64,000 bases of DNA, from the NCBI GenBank assembly GCA_934725685.1, contig CAKVBX010000004.1, forward strand, positions 1 through 64,000, read 5' to 3'. Positions 44,713 to 53,937 of the stretch are shown here, piece after piece; the stretch's first letter is position 1, and the number at the start of each line of letters is the position of its first letter. Source of the DNA: an uncultured Bacilli bacterium (GTDB taxonomy: Bacteria > Bacillota_I > Bacilli_A > RFN20 > CAG-288). The notes below the pieces were generated by a model that ran no database searches, was not told where the DNA came from, and saw only the letters and a program-made list of their open reading frames with translations. Both the position numbers and the translations under genes were made by a program.

Positions 44713-44906
44713 TGCGAAAAACGCAACTAAGAAAGAGAACGCCCGTTCTCACCTGACTGAATCTCGTTTCGGTAGGTCAAAAGCTTGAGTTGAAATCGCA
44801 CAGACGGCAGAACTCATCGATTCTGTTTTTGTGCGCTATCAATGGCTATAACGGGTTTCTCTTGCGAGGAACCCGTTTTTTGTAAGCATAATGGAGGATT
44901 CGTCTT
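44713..44906 (+). promoter_or_regulatory. L20-type leader of the infC operon
   Basis: A leader of about 190 nt with a GAACGCCCGTTCTCACCTG hairpin segment and, at its 3' end, an intrinsic terminator just before the infC ribosome-binding site. In Bacillota L20 binds such a leader and causes premature termination. The match to that class is by layout, not by a covariance search. Confidence 0.6.
44850..44882 (+). terminator. Leader terminator (attenuator) before infC
   Basis: Stem AACGGGTT / AACCCGTT around a 12-base loop, followed by a T run, ending about 10 bases before GGAGG of infC. Confidence 0.8.
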
Positions 44907-45488
44907 ATATACAACAAGTATCAAGGTCAGCAGTTCCGTCCGAAGAACAATAATGATCGAGAATTAGTCAACGAAAGGATTCACTTCAAGGAAGTCCTTC
45001 TTATCGGGCCTCAGGGAGAAAGCTTCGGCGTTGTCCCAATCAAGGTTGCCATGCAGAAGTCCTATGAATATCAGATGGATATTCTCTGTGTCTCTCCGCA
45101 GGCGCATCCGCCGGTCTGTAAGATTGTCGACTATGGCAAGTACAAGTTCGATAAGGACAAGAAAGCCAAGGAAGCCAAGAAGAACCAGAAGAAGACTGTT
45201 GTCAAAGAGATCAGATTTACTGCGACGACGGACAAACATGACTTGGAAACTAAGGCCAAAGCCGCACTCAAGTTCCTTGAGGATGGCATGAAAGTCAAGG
45301 TTTCCGTCTACATCAAAGGAAGAATGATGCAGAGAATGGATATCGTCAAGGAAACACTGAGTTCCTTCTTATCCATGGTCAAAGACTACTGCACGACCGA
45401 AAAAGAACCTGAATTGGTCGGAAAAGATTATTCCATCATGCTGAATCCGAAAGCTTCAAAAAAACAGGAGGGCCAGAAAAATGCCTAA
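44907..45488 (+). CDS. infC: Translation initiation factor IF-3, non-AUG start
   Basis: IF-3 (193 residues from the proposed start) keeps ribosomal subunits apart and checks start codons. The conserved N-domain (NERIHFKEVLLIGPQGE and PIKVAMQKSYEYQMDI) lies upstream of the first in-frame ATG at 45051, so that ATG cannot be the start. The frame opens at a TAA at 44889 and contains no ATG before the N-domain. GGAGG at 44893-44897 is nine bases before an ATA at 44907, the best start; an ATT at 44898 abuts the site. Rare start codons (AUU in E. coli and Geobacillus) are a known autoregulatory trait of infC. It overlaps rpmI by 8 bases. Confidence 0.9.
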   Translation: MYNKYQGQQFRPKNNNDRELVNERIHFKEVLLIGPQGESFGVVPIKVAMQKSYEYQMDILCVSPQAHPPVCKIVDYGKYKFDKDKKAKEAKKNQKKTVVKEIRFTATTDKHDLETKAKAALKFLEDGMKVKVSVYIKGRMMQRMDIVKETLSSFLSMVKDYCTTEKEPELVGKDYSIMLNPKASKKQEGQKNA

Positions 45489-45675
45489 AATGAAGAGTAA
45501 ACGTGGTGCCGTCAAGAGATTCAAAATTACTGCCAGCGGCAAGGTCAAGAAGTGGAACCAGAATACGAGCCACCTCTCTCACAACAAGACCCATAAGATG
45601 ATCCGTCACAACCGCAAGGCCAGATACCTTGGCAACCTTGAGTCCAAGAAGATGATGGGACTCATCAGTAAGTAA
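45481..45675 (+). CDS. rpmI: 50S ribosomal protein L35
   Basis: A 64-residue basic protein starting MPKMKSKRGAVKRFKIT, the L35 signature, with KTHKMIRHNRKARYL later. It overlaps the infC 3' end and is followed by rplT after 16 bases: the universal infC-rpmI-rplT order. Confidence 0.98.
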   Translation: MPKMKSKRGAVKRFKITASGKVKKWNQNTSHLSHNKTHKMIRHNRKARYLGNLESKKMMGLISK

Positions 45676-45691
45676 AGAGAGGTAAGTAACA

Positions 45692-46051
45692 ATGAGAGTT
45701 AAACGTGGTACCGTCAGACACGACAGCCGTAAAAAGATTTTAAAGAGAGCCGAAGGATACTTCGGTGCAAGACATAAGCTCTTCAAGACCGCCAAAGAAG
45801 CGACCATGAAGGCTGATGCCCATGCCTTCAACGGACGTAAGGAAAGAAAACAGGATTACAGAAAGCTCTGGATCCGTCGTATCTCCGCCGCCTGCAAGGT
45901 CAATGACATCTCCTATTCTCAGTTCATGTATGGACTGAAGCTTGCCGATATTCAGCTCAACAGAAAGATGCTCAGTGAAATCGCCGGCACCAACGCCGAA
46001 GAGTTCAAGAATCTTGTCGAGACTGCCAAGCAGGCTATTGCTTCCAAGTAA
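45692..46051 (+). CDS. rplT: 50S ribosomal protein L20
   Basis: A 119-residue protein with RVKRGTVRHDSRKKILKRA at the N-terminus and RRISAACKVNDISYSQFM, both typical of L20. It assembles early on 23S rRNA and probably represses its own operon through the leader upstream of infC. Confidence 0.98.
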   Translation: MRVKRGTVRHDSRKKILKRAEGYFGARHKLFKTAKEATMKADAHAFNGRKERKQDYRKLWIRRISAACKVNDISYSQFMYGLKLADIQLNRKMLSEIAGTNAEEFKNLVETAKQAIASK

Positions 46052-46070
46052 TTTCTTCCAAAAGTAATCG

Positions 46071-46106
46071 AAAGAGGACAGCCATCCGGCTGTCCTCTTT
46101 TTTTCT
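46071..46106. terminator. Terminator of infC-rpmI-rplT
   Basis: Perfect 13-bp stem AAAGAGGACAGCC / GGCTGTCCTCTTT with an ATCC loop and a T run. It may also end the convergent feo transcript. Confidence 0.9.
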
Positions 46107-46109
46107 TTC

Positions 46110-46286
46110 TCATTTTTTCTTCCCTTTCTCTTCCTTCCGCTTCGTTCTCTTATAATCCCGAAGCAGTTCCTTCGCTTTCCTCGATTTCCTTTTCTTCTTA
46201 AAAAGAATCGGATAGAGCTTATAGAAAAGAACGGAAAGAAGTGCAATCACGACACAGAGAACGACAAGGAAATCAATCCAGTTCAT
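46110..46286 (-). CDS. Small membrane protein downstream of feoB
   Basis: A 58-residue protein with one N-terminal membrane helix (residues 4-30: DFLVVLCVVIALLSVLFY) and a tail made almost only of Lys, Arg and Glu. Its ATG overlaps the feoB stop as ATGA, so it is translationally coupled to feoB. Position and topology match the small FeoB-associated proteins of Bacillota, but those usually end in a Cys-rich tail; this one has a single Cys, in the helix. It runs to a TGA at 46110-46112. Function unknown; it may replace FeoC-like partners. Confidence 0.75.
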   Translation of the reverse strand: MNWIDFLVVLCVVIALLSVLFYKLYPILFKKKRKSRKAKELLRDYKRTKRKEEKGKKK

Positions 46287-48400
46287 AAGCCGGTCACCCC
46301 CGCGAATCCGTTACAGGCCCAGGCGATGGTGCCAAGCACCGTCGAAATCAGATAGGCAATCAAGACTTCCATCGACATCGTGAAAATCAGTTTCTTCGTT
46401 GAACCGAGTTCCCGTTTTAGGGCACTTACCGCAGAGATACATGGAATGGAGAAGAGATTGAAGGACAGGAAGGACAAGGAGGTGAGAATTCCATTGGCAT
46501 CGAGTGTAGAGAGGAAAGAAAAAGGAGAGGTAGAGGAAAGAATGGCGTTGCTTCCTCCTGCGATGACGGAAAGGGAAGAGACCACCTGTTCCTTGGCAAT
46601 CAGGCCCTGCATTGCCGAAACGGTGAGTCCCCAGGAATAGTGCCCGCCGAAAGCAGGAATGAAGAGATAGGCGAGAACCTTCCCGACGCTCGCCAGCATG
46701 GAAGAGGAAATCGCCATGGTCTCGATGTTGGAAAAGGTATCTTTCGGCCCGACATAAGCAAAGGTCCAGGTGAAGCGGGTAAAGAACCAAACCAAGAATG
46801 TGCATAGGAAAATGGTAGTTCCAGCCCTTTCGATAAAATCAAGAGTTTTGTCTTTTACATCACGATAGACATAATAAGCATTCGGCATCTTGTATTCCGG
46901 TAGTTCGGAAATGAAGGAATCATTTCCTTTTCGGAAAAAGAACTTCTTTAGAATGATGTTGACAAAGAGAATGATGAAAAGAGAGAAGAGGTAACAGACA
47001 AACGTCACAAGCCAGCCGGCTTTAGGGAAAATCACACCTGCGAGAAGAGACATGATTGGCAGTTTCGCATTGCAGGGAATGAAAGGAACAAGCATGGCCG
47101 TCATCTCTTTCTCCTCCGGATTCTCGACGGTTCTCGCCGTCATGATGCCGGGGACAGAGCAGCCAGTCCCAACAATGAAGGGTATGATCGACTTACCGGA
47201 AAGGCCGAACTTTTTGAAGAGCGCATCGAGAAAGAAAGCGATTCTCGACATATAGCCGCTTGCCTCCAGAACCGAGAGGCACAAGAATAGAGTGACAAGC
47301 TGCGGGATGAATGAAAGGACAGTGGAGATACCGCCGATAATGCCGTTGGCGACAAGGTCGCTCGCCCAGACAGAACCTCCCGCCTGCTCAATTGACCTTC
47401 CAAGAAGCGGCCCGAGGCCTTCGATGGAGAAGGGAACCTCCTGGAAGAAAATTCCGATTGTTGTCGATCCGTTGAAGAGAGCATCAATGAAATCGCTCGT
47501 GACAGAACCGATGACACCGATGGAAAGGAAATACATCAGTCCGATGACGAGGAGGAAAATCGGCAAGGCGAGGTAACGGTTGAGAACGATCCGATCGATT
47601 TTATCCGTGATGGATTCCGGCATTTCCTTTTCTACAAGGCAGTCCGCCTTGACGGAGGTGACATACTGATAACGCTGGTCGGCGATAATCTGCTCCGCAT
47701 CCATATCATAACGTTCTTCCAGAGCGGATACTTCCTTTCTGGTCGAAACATTGTTCAGTGCCTGATAGAAAGGGTCCTTTTCGAACAGCTTGACGGCTGC
47801 AAAACGGAGTTCTTTTTTATCCTCGAGCTCCTGACTGAGATCCATCTCAAGATGATGGAGCTCTTCTGCAACATCTGAGGCATAGATGTTCCGTTTCGGA
47901 TTGGGACGGTATCCGTGAGTTTTGATCAAGGAAATCAGTCGGTCGATTCCTTCTCCCGTCTTGGCGGAAATGCGGACCACAGAGACGCCGAGTCTCTCTT
48001 CCAGTTTCTTAAAATCGATATTAATTCCCTTCTTCTCGAGAATATCGGCCATATTCATCGCCACGATGACATCTGCATCCAGTTCGAGGAGCTGGGTAGT
48101 AAGATAAAGGGACCGCTCCATGCTGGTTGCATCGACAATATTGATGATGAGGTCCGGATTCTGATCGATGCAGAACTGTCGGGTGACCTTTTCCTCACTG
48201 GTATACGGAGAGAGGGAATAGACACCAGGCGTATCGACGAGAATAAGGTCCTTGGTTCCTCGGATGACGCCTTCCTTCCGTTCGATGGTGACACCCGGCC
48301 AGTTTCCGATGGTGGCATTCTGCCCGGTCAATGCATTGAATAATGTGGTCTTCCCGGCATTCTGGTTTCCGATGAGACCGATTGTCATGCTATCCTTCAT
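46283..48400 (-). CDS. feoB: Ferrous iron transporter B
   Basis: A 705-residue iron(II) transporter. The N-terminal G domain has GNQNAGKTTLFNALTG (P-loop), VDTPGVYSLSP (G3) and NMAD (G4), followed by a helical regulatory domain (about 165-270). The membrane domain has the paired Gate motifs: GTGCSVPGIMTART with the conserved Cys, and LVPFIPCNAKLPI with the second Cys. It overlaps feoA by four bases. Uptake of Fe2+ fits an anaerobic or microaerobic life style. Confidence 0.97.
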   Translation of the reverse strand: MKDSMTIGLIGNQNAGKTTLFNALTGQNATIGNWPGVTIERKEGVIRGTKDLILVDTPGVYSLSPYTSEEKVTRQFCIDQNPDLIINIVDATSMERSLYLTTQLLELDADVIVAMNMADILEKKGINIDFKKLEERLGVSVVRISAKTGEGIDRLISLIKTHGYRPNPKRNIYASDVAEELHHLEMDLSQELEDKKELRFAAVKLFEKDPFYQALNNVSTRKEVSALEERYDMDAEQIIADQRYQYVTSVKADCLVEKEMPESITDKIDRIVLNRYLALPIFLLVIGLMYFLSIGVIGSVTSDFIDALFNGSTTIGIFFQEVPFSIEGLGPLLGRSIEQAGGSVWASDLVANGIIGGISTVLSFIPQLVTLFLCLSVLEASGYMSRIAFFLDALFKKFGLSGKSIIPFIVGTGCSVPGIMTARTVENPEEKEMTAMLVPFIPCNAKLPIMSLLAGVIFPKAGWLVTFVCYLFSLFIILFVNIILKKFFFRKGNDSFISELPEYKMPNAYYVYRDVKDKTLDFIERAGTTIFLCTFLVWFFTRFTWTFAYVGPKDTFSNIETMAISSSMLASVGKVLAYLFIPAFGGHYSWGLTVSAMQGLIAKEQVVSSLSVIAGGSNAILSSTSPFSFLSTLDANGILTSLSFLSFNLFSIPCISAVSALKRELGSTKKLIFTMSMEVLIAYLISTVLGTIAWACNGFAGVTGL

Positions 48401-48690
48401 TTTTCGCTCCCGATGACCACAATGTCGATGTTTCTCAGATCTTCAATCCGCATGGCAAGCTCATATCCTCTCAACTCGATGTCGACCGGGTTTCCGAAAG
48501 GGGCCACCTTCTTCACTCTGACAGTGACGCCCCTCGTGATTCCCATATCGAGAAGATGCCGCTTCAGTGCGGCATTGTCGTTATGGAAATCGAGCACTTT
48601 TGCTATTTGGCCTTTTCTCAGGTCAGAAAGGTGGCCGTGATCCCCAACTTTCAGATTCTGTCGGTGTTTTGTCGCGTCGTTGACACTCAT
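48397..48690 (-). CDS. feoA: Ferrous iron transport protein A
   Basis: A 97-residue protein with an SH3-like FeoA domain (about residues 20-95) including LLDMGITRGVTVRVKKVAPFGNPVDIELRG-type sequence. FeoA stimulates FeoB. It begins the feoA-feoB-small protein operon. The upstream gap (48691-48808) holds its promoter, but I see no clear Fur or DtxR-type box. Confidence 0.95.
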   Translation of the reverse strand: MSVNDATKHRQNLKVGDHGHLSDLRKGQIAKVLDFHNDNAALKRHLLDMGITRGVTVRVKKVAPFGNPVDIELRGYELAMRIEDLRNIDIVVIGSEK

Positions 48691-48808
48691 GATGAAGTCT
48701 CCTTTCCTAATGGCAGAAAACAGCTTATAACGTGAATAATTCCTAGAAGCATCTTGCTGATTTCAGTCGGATTTTTCTATTGTGGAGAATGCGTTCTACC
48801 CGCTCATA

Positions 48809-48832
48809 AAATGCCGCCCGAAGGCGGCATTT
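48809..48832 (-). terminator. Terminator after thiI
   Basis: Perfect 10-bp stem AAATGCCGCC / GGCGGCATTT with a CGAA loop (TTCG on the minus-strand RNA), right after the thiI stop. Confidence 0.85.
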
Positions 48833-48837
48833 GAAAT

Positions 48838-50016
48838 TCAGAATTCGTCTTCTTGCAACGTCACATGCTCGGCTGTCGTATTCTTCACGCATTCACTGAC
48901 CATGGACTGCCAGTCGAATTCGGATTCGATCTTATTGACGACCTCCAAGGAAGGATGCGTGACCGGATCCTTGAGGGTGAAAATAGTACAGCAGTCTTCG
49001 TAGGGACGGATGGAGATTTCATAGGTGCCGATCTTCTTGGCAAGATCCATGATCTCCGTCTTGTCGACACAGGCTAACGGTCTCACCATCGGAAGATGGG
49101 AGCACTCTTCGATGACCCGCATCGATGGAAGCGTCTGCGAGGCGACCTGACCGATGCTCTCTCCGGAAGAGAGAATGAGGTCGTTGTGCTTGTTGGCAAT
49201 CCGCTCTGCGATTCTCATCATCATTCTTCTCATGACGGTGACGCAGTAGCTCGGACCGGCGACCTCATAGATTTTCCGTTCCAGTTCCGTGAACGGAACG
49301 ACATAAAGCTTGATATCCGGCTGATACTCGTTCAGGACATGGAGAAGGTCATGGATTTTCTCGATGACGGCCTGGGAAGTATAAGGCGGAGCGGCAAAGT
49401 GGATGCACTCGAGTTTGACACCGCGCTTCATCATCAGGTAGGCGGCCACGGGGGAGTCGATGCCACCGCTTAAGAGGCAGAGGGATTTCCCCGCGATACC
49501 GAGCGGATATCCGCCCATTCCCTTTTCCTTCAGGGCATAGACATAGGCGCCTTCCGGACGGATCATGACATGGATCAGGATATCTGGGGTATGGACATCG
49601 ACCTGGCTGTTCTGTGTCGCACGGAGCACATAGGATCCGACCTTGCGGGAAACCTCATCGGAGTGAATCGGGAATTCCTTGTCGGCGCGACGGGTCTCGA
49701 TTTTGAAGGTTTTCTTGCCGGAGGCTAAGTAAACTTCCTTCGCCTCTTCCGAGATGGCTTCCATCGTTTTCTCGACATTCTTTGCCAAAGCAAAAGAACC
49801 GATACCGGAAACCTTCTTCAGTGGTTTCTTCACTTCCTCGTAGTCTTCTCCGTTGAGAAGGATGTAGATGTGATCTTTCTTGATTTCATAGGTCAGGCCT
49901 TTGAAATTGCGGAGTGCATACTGAATATTCTTTCCGAGGAGTCGGATGAAATTCATGATGTTCTTTCCTTTTGTGGAAAGTTCACCGAAGAATACGATAA
50001 TCATGTCTGTGTTCAT
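48838..50016 (-). CDS. thiI: tRNA 4-thiouridine synthase ThiI
   Basis: A 392-residue enzyme that adenylates U8 of tRNA for sulfur transfer and can supply sulfur for thiamine. The order is N-terminal ferredoxin-like and THUMP domains (1-165), then the PP-loop ATPase with LCLLSGGIDSPVAAYLMMKRG. The rhodanese domain of the E. coli protein is absent, as in Bacillus, where a dedicated cysteine desulfurase supplies sulfur. It overlaps the desulfurase gene upstream by four bases. Confidence 0.97.
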   Translation of the reverse strand: MNTDMIIVFFGELSTKGKNIMNFIRLLGKNIQYALRNFKGLTYEIKKDHIYILLNGEDYEEVKKPLKKVSGIGSFALAKNVEKTMEAISEEAKEVYLASGKKTFKIETRRADKEFPIHSDEVSRKVGSYVLRATQNSQVDVHTPDILIHVMIRPEGAYVYALKEKGMGGYPLGIAGKSLCLLSGGIDSPVAAYLMMKRGVKLECIHFAAPPYTSQAVIEKIHDLLHVLNEYQPDIKLYVVPFTELERKIYEVAGPSYCVTVMRRMMMRIAERIANKHNDLILSSGESIGQVASQTLPSMRVIEECSHLPMVRPLACVDKTEIMDLAKKIGTYEISIRPYEDCCTIFTLKDPVTHPSLEVVNKIESEFDWQSMVSECVKNTTAEHVTLQEDEF

Positions 50017-51161
50017 TTTTCTTCCTCCTTCACTTTGATTTCCAAAAGGATTTCGCGAAGATTCTTCATAAAGGTCTGGGCCTGTTCCAAAGTCTCTCTG
50101 CCCGAGAAGGAAAGACGGATTCCATTATAGGCAATCTTTTCGTTGTATCCTGCATTTTTCAGCACATAGGAATAGCCTTCCTCTCGGCTGGAACAAGCAG
50201 ATTTCGTCGAAACATAGATGCCGCGGTTACTGAGTGCTTCCGCAATGACGGAGCCTTTGTGTTCCCGAAGGGCAAAGGAGAGAATGAAAGGAGTGCAGTT
50301 TCCTTTCGACGTAATTTCAACCTCTTCGATTTTGGAAAGTTCCTCCCGAAGATAGGCATTCACTTTCTTTGCCTGACTTTTCCGTTCTGCCTCTGAAGAG
50401 AGGGAGAGACGGAGGGCAGTGGCAAGAGAGCAATCGAGTCCAAGCGGTGTCGTTCCGGCACGGAGTCCGTTTTCCTGTTCTCCGCCGAGAATCTGTTCTT
50501 CCAAAAGGACATGTTTCTTTTTCACAAGGATGCCGGATCCTTTGAGTCCTCCGATCTTATGACCGGAGAAGGTCATCAGATCATAACTGTCCGGACTGAG
50601 CATTTCCTTTCCAATTGCCTGTGTGGCATCGACATGGAGGAGAGCTCTCGAATGAGAGTGGACGATTTTGCTGACTTCCGAAACCGGAAAGATATATCCG
50701 ACTTCATTGTTGACGGCCATGACGGATACTAAGGAGGTCGGAACGGAGAGAGCATCTTCCAGTTCCTTCAGATTCAGTTTTCCTTCTTCGTCATAGTCGA
50801 GGTAGACGACATCGAATCCTTCCTTTTCAAGTTTACGGAAAACCTCCATCACGGAAGGATGTTCGGCTTTCGTGGTGATAATCCGTTTGGCCCAACCTCT
50901 GTTGTGGTAGGCGACCCCTTTGATGGCGAGATTGTTCCCTTCGCTCGCACCGGAAGTGAAGACGACTTCCTCCGGAAGAACATGGAGATACTTCGCCACC
51001 TGCATCCTCGCCCGCTGCAGAGTCGAAGAACAGGCAAAACCTAACGCATGGTTGGAGGATGCGTTGGCAAAAGAGTTCACGGAAACATCTTGGAAGACCT
51101 TGAGGACTTCCGGGTAAGGTCTGACTGTGCTCGCACAGTCAAAATAGATATCGCAGTTCAT
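50013..51161 (-). CDS. Cysteine desulfurase (NifZ/IscS-like) dedicated to ThiI
   Basis: A 382-residue PLP enzyme releasing sulfur from cysteine. Motifs: AEHPSVMEV with the catalytic His, HVDATQAIG, the PLP-binding Lys in FSGHKIGGLKG and the persulfide Cys in TKSACSSRE. It has the position of Bacillus nifZ between ezrA and thiI and is translationally coupled to thiI. Confidence 0.94.
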   Translation of the reverse strand: MNCDIYFDCASTVRPYPEVLKVFQDVSVNSFANASSNHALGFACSSTLQRARMQVAKYLHVLPEEVVFTSGASEGNNLAIKGVAYHNRGWAKRIITTKAEHPSVMEVFRKLEKEGFDVVYLDYDEEGKLNLKELEDALSVPTSLVSVMAVNNEVGYIFPVSEVSKIVHSHSRALLHVDATQAIGKEMLSPDSYDLMTFSGHKIGGLKGSGILVKKKHVLLEEQILGGEQENGLRAGTTPLGLDCSLATALRLSLSSEAERKSQAKKVNAYLREELSKIEEVEITSKGNCTPFILSFALREHKGSVIAEALSNRGIYVSTKSACSSREEGYSYVLKNAGYNEKIAYNGIRLSFSGRETLEQAQTFMKNLREILLEIKVKEEEK

Positions 51162-51164
51162 CGT

Positions 51165-52889
51165 TTATTGATTGGCAGTGTTGAGTGCCTTGTTGAAAGA
51201 GGTGTTGGCTTTACAGGCTTTGGCGTAAGCGCGAGAGAAGTCTCCTTCCCAGTAGGCGCTCTCCGCCTCTCTCACAAGCTTGTCACAGTCAGTGTAGTCA
51301 AGGCGGTAGGCATTGGCATAGACAATGGCCTGTTCGGCCTTGTCAGCTTCTTCAATTTTCTTCTTTGCATCATCCAAGAAGACCTGGCAGTCATCATGAA
51401 GGGAATTGAAGCGGGAGACGATTTTGCTGACATCCATCGGAAGAACATGGAGCAGGCTGCTGATTGCATCAATTTCCGAAAGGAAACGGTTGATGCGGAA
51501 ATCGCTGCTCTCGAGGAAATCATTCAGTCCGAGATGGCGGATTTTGTTTCTCATTGTGAGGATATCGACCACACAGTTTCTCAGTCCCTGGTAGACATCC
51601 TCCATGGACTGGCGGAGAGAATTGACATATTGCTGATAATCCTTCATCGTGCGTTCGCACTTGGTCATCTCAGAGCGCATTTCAGAGCTCTTCTTCATGA
51701 TGATGGTGTAAGGCTGACGATTGGAGGTATCGAGATAGGAGTCGAGCTGACGCTTGAGAATGCCGATGTTCTCGATATCGTTCTTCAGGGCAGTCATCTG
51801 ATCCACATACTTCCGGTTAAGGACATAGACTTTGTCGTATTCCGGAAGGCTGTTCATCAGGAGGCTATAGGTTCTTTCATCTTCGTAGGTGGAATCATCC
51901 ATGGCGTTACGGGTGTTGAAATAATTGGTCTTGGCCAGTTTCTCTTCTTCGAAGGCGGCATTGATATCGGTGATTTCCGACTGGATGGCATCAATTTTGT
52001 CATGGACACCCTGGGTGTCGAGAACAAGGAGCTGGTTTTTCAGGCTGGCGATTTCGTTCTTAATCTTCTCGATCCGTTCTTCGACATGGAGATGACGGAT
52101 GACATAGTCTTCCTTCACCATGCTCTGATAGGTCTTCAGAAGATCATCGAGCTTTTTGGGAAGCACGGTGGAAACACTCGCCTGAAGGAACGGAATCTGC
52201 GTCATGACAGCGCTGATGACTGTGAGAATTTCGTCAAGTTCGTTCAAGGCCTTCTGTGCTTCATCATATTTGGCTTCGTTGGTCAGAGTCTGGAACTGTT
52301 CAAGTCTCTTCTTGGCATCACTGATGACGTACTCAAAAGAGACTTCCAAACCTTTTAGTTCATTGACATGATTATTATAGAAGTTTTCGATTTCCCGGAA
52401 TTTTGATTTGACCGGAACAGAGGCGGAATTGATGACATCGTCCTCCTGAAGCAGCGTGGAAAGGTCAGAAGAGAAGTCGGAGACCAATTTGCTGAAGGAG
52501 CTGAGACTATTTGCAATCTCACTTTCGGCTTCCCGGACTCTATGGTATTCCTTGGCTTTCACCATGCTCTCCAAAGAGGCAATCGACCGAGCAATCGGAG
52601 CATCTTTTCTGTTCAGAATATCGTCGTACTGTTTTTTTCTGTCGGCATAGATGTTCTGATACTCCTCGGAATAATGTCCGAGCGTCTCCAGACGGGTCAG
52701 AGAAGTATTGCAGTTGTTCGCAAGGCGGAAATGGATGTCATCATATTGTTTTTTGAGATTGCTGGAAGCGGAGGAAAAACGATGCTTGTGGAAGAGGATG
52801 GCACCAACAACGGCACCGGCGACAGCGACGACGGAAACGACACTGATAACAATAATGGTGGGAACGCTCATCAAAATGGGAAGAGACAT
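51165..52889 (-). CDS. ezrA: Septation ring formation regulator EzrA
   Basis: A 574-residue protein with one N-terminal membrane helix (about residues 8-31) followed by long coiled-coil, spectrin-like repeats across the rest. This is the topology and length of EzrA, which limits FtsZ ring assembly. Position upstream of the cysteine desulfurase and thiI repeats the Bacillus ezrA-nifZ-thiI order and supports the call, since coiled coils alone are weak evidence. Confidence 0.9.
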   Translation of the reverse strand: MSLPILMSVPTIIVISVVSVVAVAGAVVGAILFHKHRFSSASSNLKKQYDDIHFRLANNCNTSLTRLETLGHYSEEYQNIYADRKKQYDDILNRKDAPIARSIASLESMVKAKEYHRVREAESEIANSLSSFSKLVSDFSSDLSTLLQEDDVINSASVPVKSKFREIENFYNNHVNELKGLEVSFEYVISDAKKRLEQFQTLTNEAKYDEAQKALNELDEILTVISAVMTQIPFLQASVSTVLPKKLDDLLKTYQSMVKEDYVIRHLHVEERIEKIKNEIASLKNQLLVLDTQGVHDKIDAIQSEITDINAAFEEEKLAKTNYFNTRNAMDDSTYEDERTYSLLMNSLPEYDKVYVLNRKYVDQMTALKNDIENIGILKRQLDSYLDTSNRQPYTIIMKKSSEMRSEMTKCERTMKDYQQYVNSLRQSMEDVYQGLRNCVVDILTMRNKIRHLGLNDFLESSDFRINRFLSEIDAISSLLHVLPMDVSKIVSRFNSLHDDCQVFLDDAKKKIEEADKAEQAIVYANAYRLDYTDCDKLVREAESAYWEGDFSRAYAKACKANTSFNKALNTANQ

Positions 52890-52906
52890 AGTTTTACTCC
52901 CCGTTC

Positions 52907-53926
52907 TTACTTAGTGGTGGAACGCTTGTTGTAAGTGGCACGGAAGCGGAACGTCTTGGTCGGAGCGGAGTTGCCATCATCGTTGAGGAGCTTGGTGAGC
53001 ATACGGACGGCAACAGAACCGACTTTGAACATATCCATGGAGAAAGAGGAAATCTCCGGCCTTGTCATATAGGAAACCTTGCTTCCGATGGCGGAGAGGA
53101 CTTCGATGTCCTCCGGGATGCGGAGGCCGGATTCGATGGCGGCATTGACGACAGCGGCAGCGAGAGAATCTCTCGGTGCGACAAAATAACCCTTGCGATG
53201 GGTCTTGAAGAATTCCTTCATGGCAGGATAGACAATGCTATAGGAATCGTTGAGGGTGATGGTTTCGATGTGTCTGTCATTGGCCTTGGCGTAATCGAGA
53301 AGTCCGTCGCGGATTTCGTCGAGCATCTTGCCCTGATTGACGACGTCGAGGATAAAGACATCGTCTTCCTTGGTGGACATCATGTGTTCCTTGACGACAT
53401 CCATGACCGGATCCTTGTATTCGATGATGATGGAGCCTAAGGAATCGCCTTCCATATCGTGACCGACGACGATGAGCGGGATGTGATAGTTCTGGATGGA
53501 ACGGATTTCATCGGTTCCGAGTTCATCGTCATAGATGACGGCACCGTCGACATGGGACTTGATGAGGGATTCGATGACGGCACCGGAATCCTCTTTCGTT
53601 CTCTTGGTGATGAAAATCGAAGTGATGTATTTATAAATTTTGGCGACTTCGATCATGCCGTCGAGCATATTGGAAACATAGGAATAACCCGTGGACGGAA
53701 TCATGATACCGATGTTGGTGGAACGGGAGTTGGCAAGGCCCTGCGCAAGGGCAGAGGGCTTGTATCCCAATCTCTGAATGGCATCATTGACGGCCTTTTT
53801 GGTCTTTTCCGTCACGTTCTGATGGTTGTTGATGACACGGCTGACAGTTGCCAGGGAAACACCGGCCACTTTGGCGACCTCATAGATAGTCACTCTGTCT
53901 TTAAACATTTTCTTGTTGTCTTCCAT
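52907..53926 (-). CDS. LacI-family regulator, CcpA-like
   Basis: A 339-residue LacI/GalR regulator. The N-terminal helix-turn-helix reads TIYEVAKVAGVSLATVSRVIN with a hinge KPSALAQGLANS; the rest is the periplasmic-binding-protein-like sensor. N-terminal similarity and isolation from sugar genes suggest a CcpA-type global carbon regulator, but the HPr-contact residues cannot be judged here. It lies 17 bases upstream of ezrA in the same direction. A GTCAAA/TTTGAC inverted repeat sits in its leader. Confidence 0.82.
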   Translation of the reverse strand: MEDNKKMFKDRVTIYEVAKVAGVSLATVSRVINNHQNVTEKTKKAVNDAIQRLGYKPSALAQGLANSRSTNIGIMIPSTGYSYVSNMLDGMIEVAKIYKYITSIFITKRTKEDSGAVIESLIKSHVDGAVIYDDELGTDEIRSIQNYHIPLIVVGHDMEGDSLGSIIIEYKDPVMDVVKEHMMSTKEDDVFILDVVNQGKMLDEIRDGLLDYAKANDRHIETITLNDSYSIVYPAMKEFFKTHRKGYFVAPRDSLAAAVVNAAIESGLRIPEDIEVLSAIGSKVSYMTRPEISSFSMDMFKVGSVAVRMLTKLLNDDGNSAPTKTFRFRATYNKRSTTK

Positions 53927-53937
53927 AATTCCTCCTC

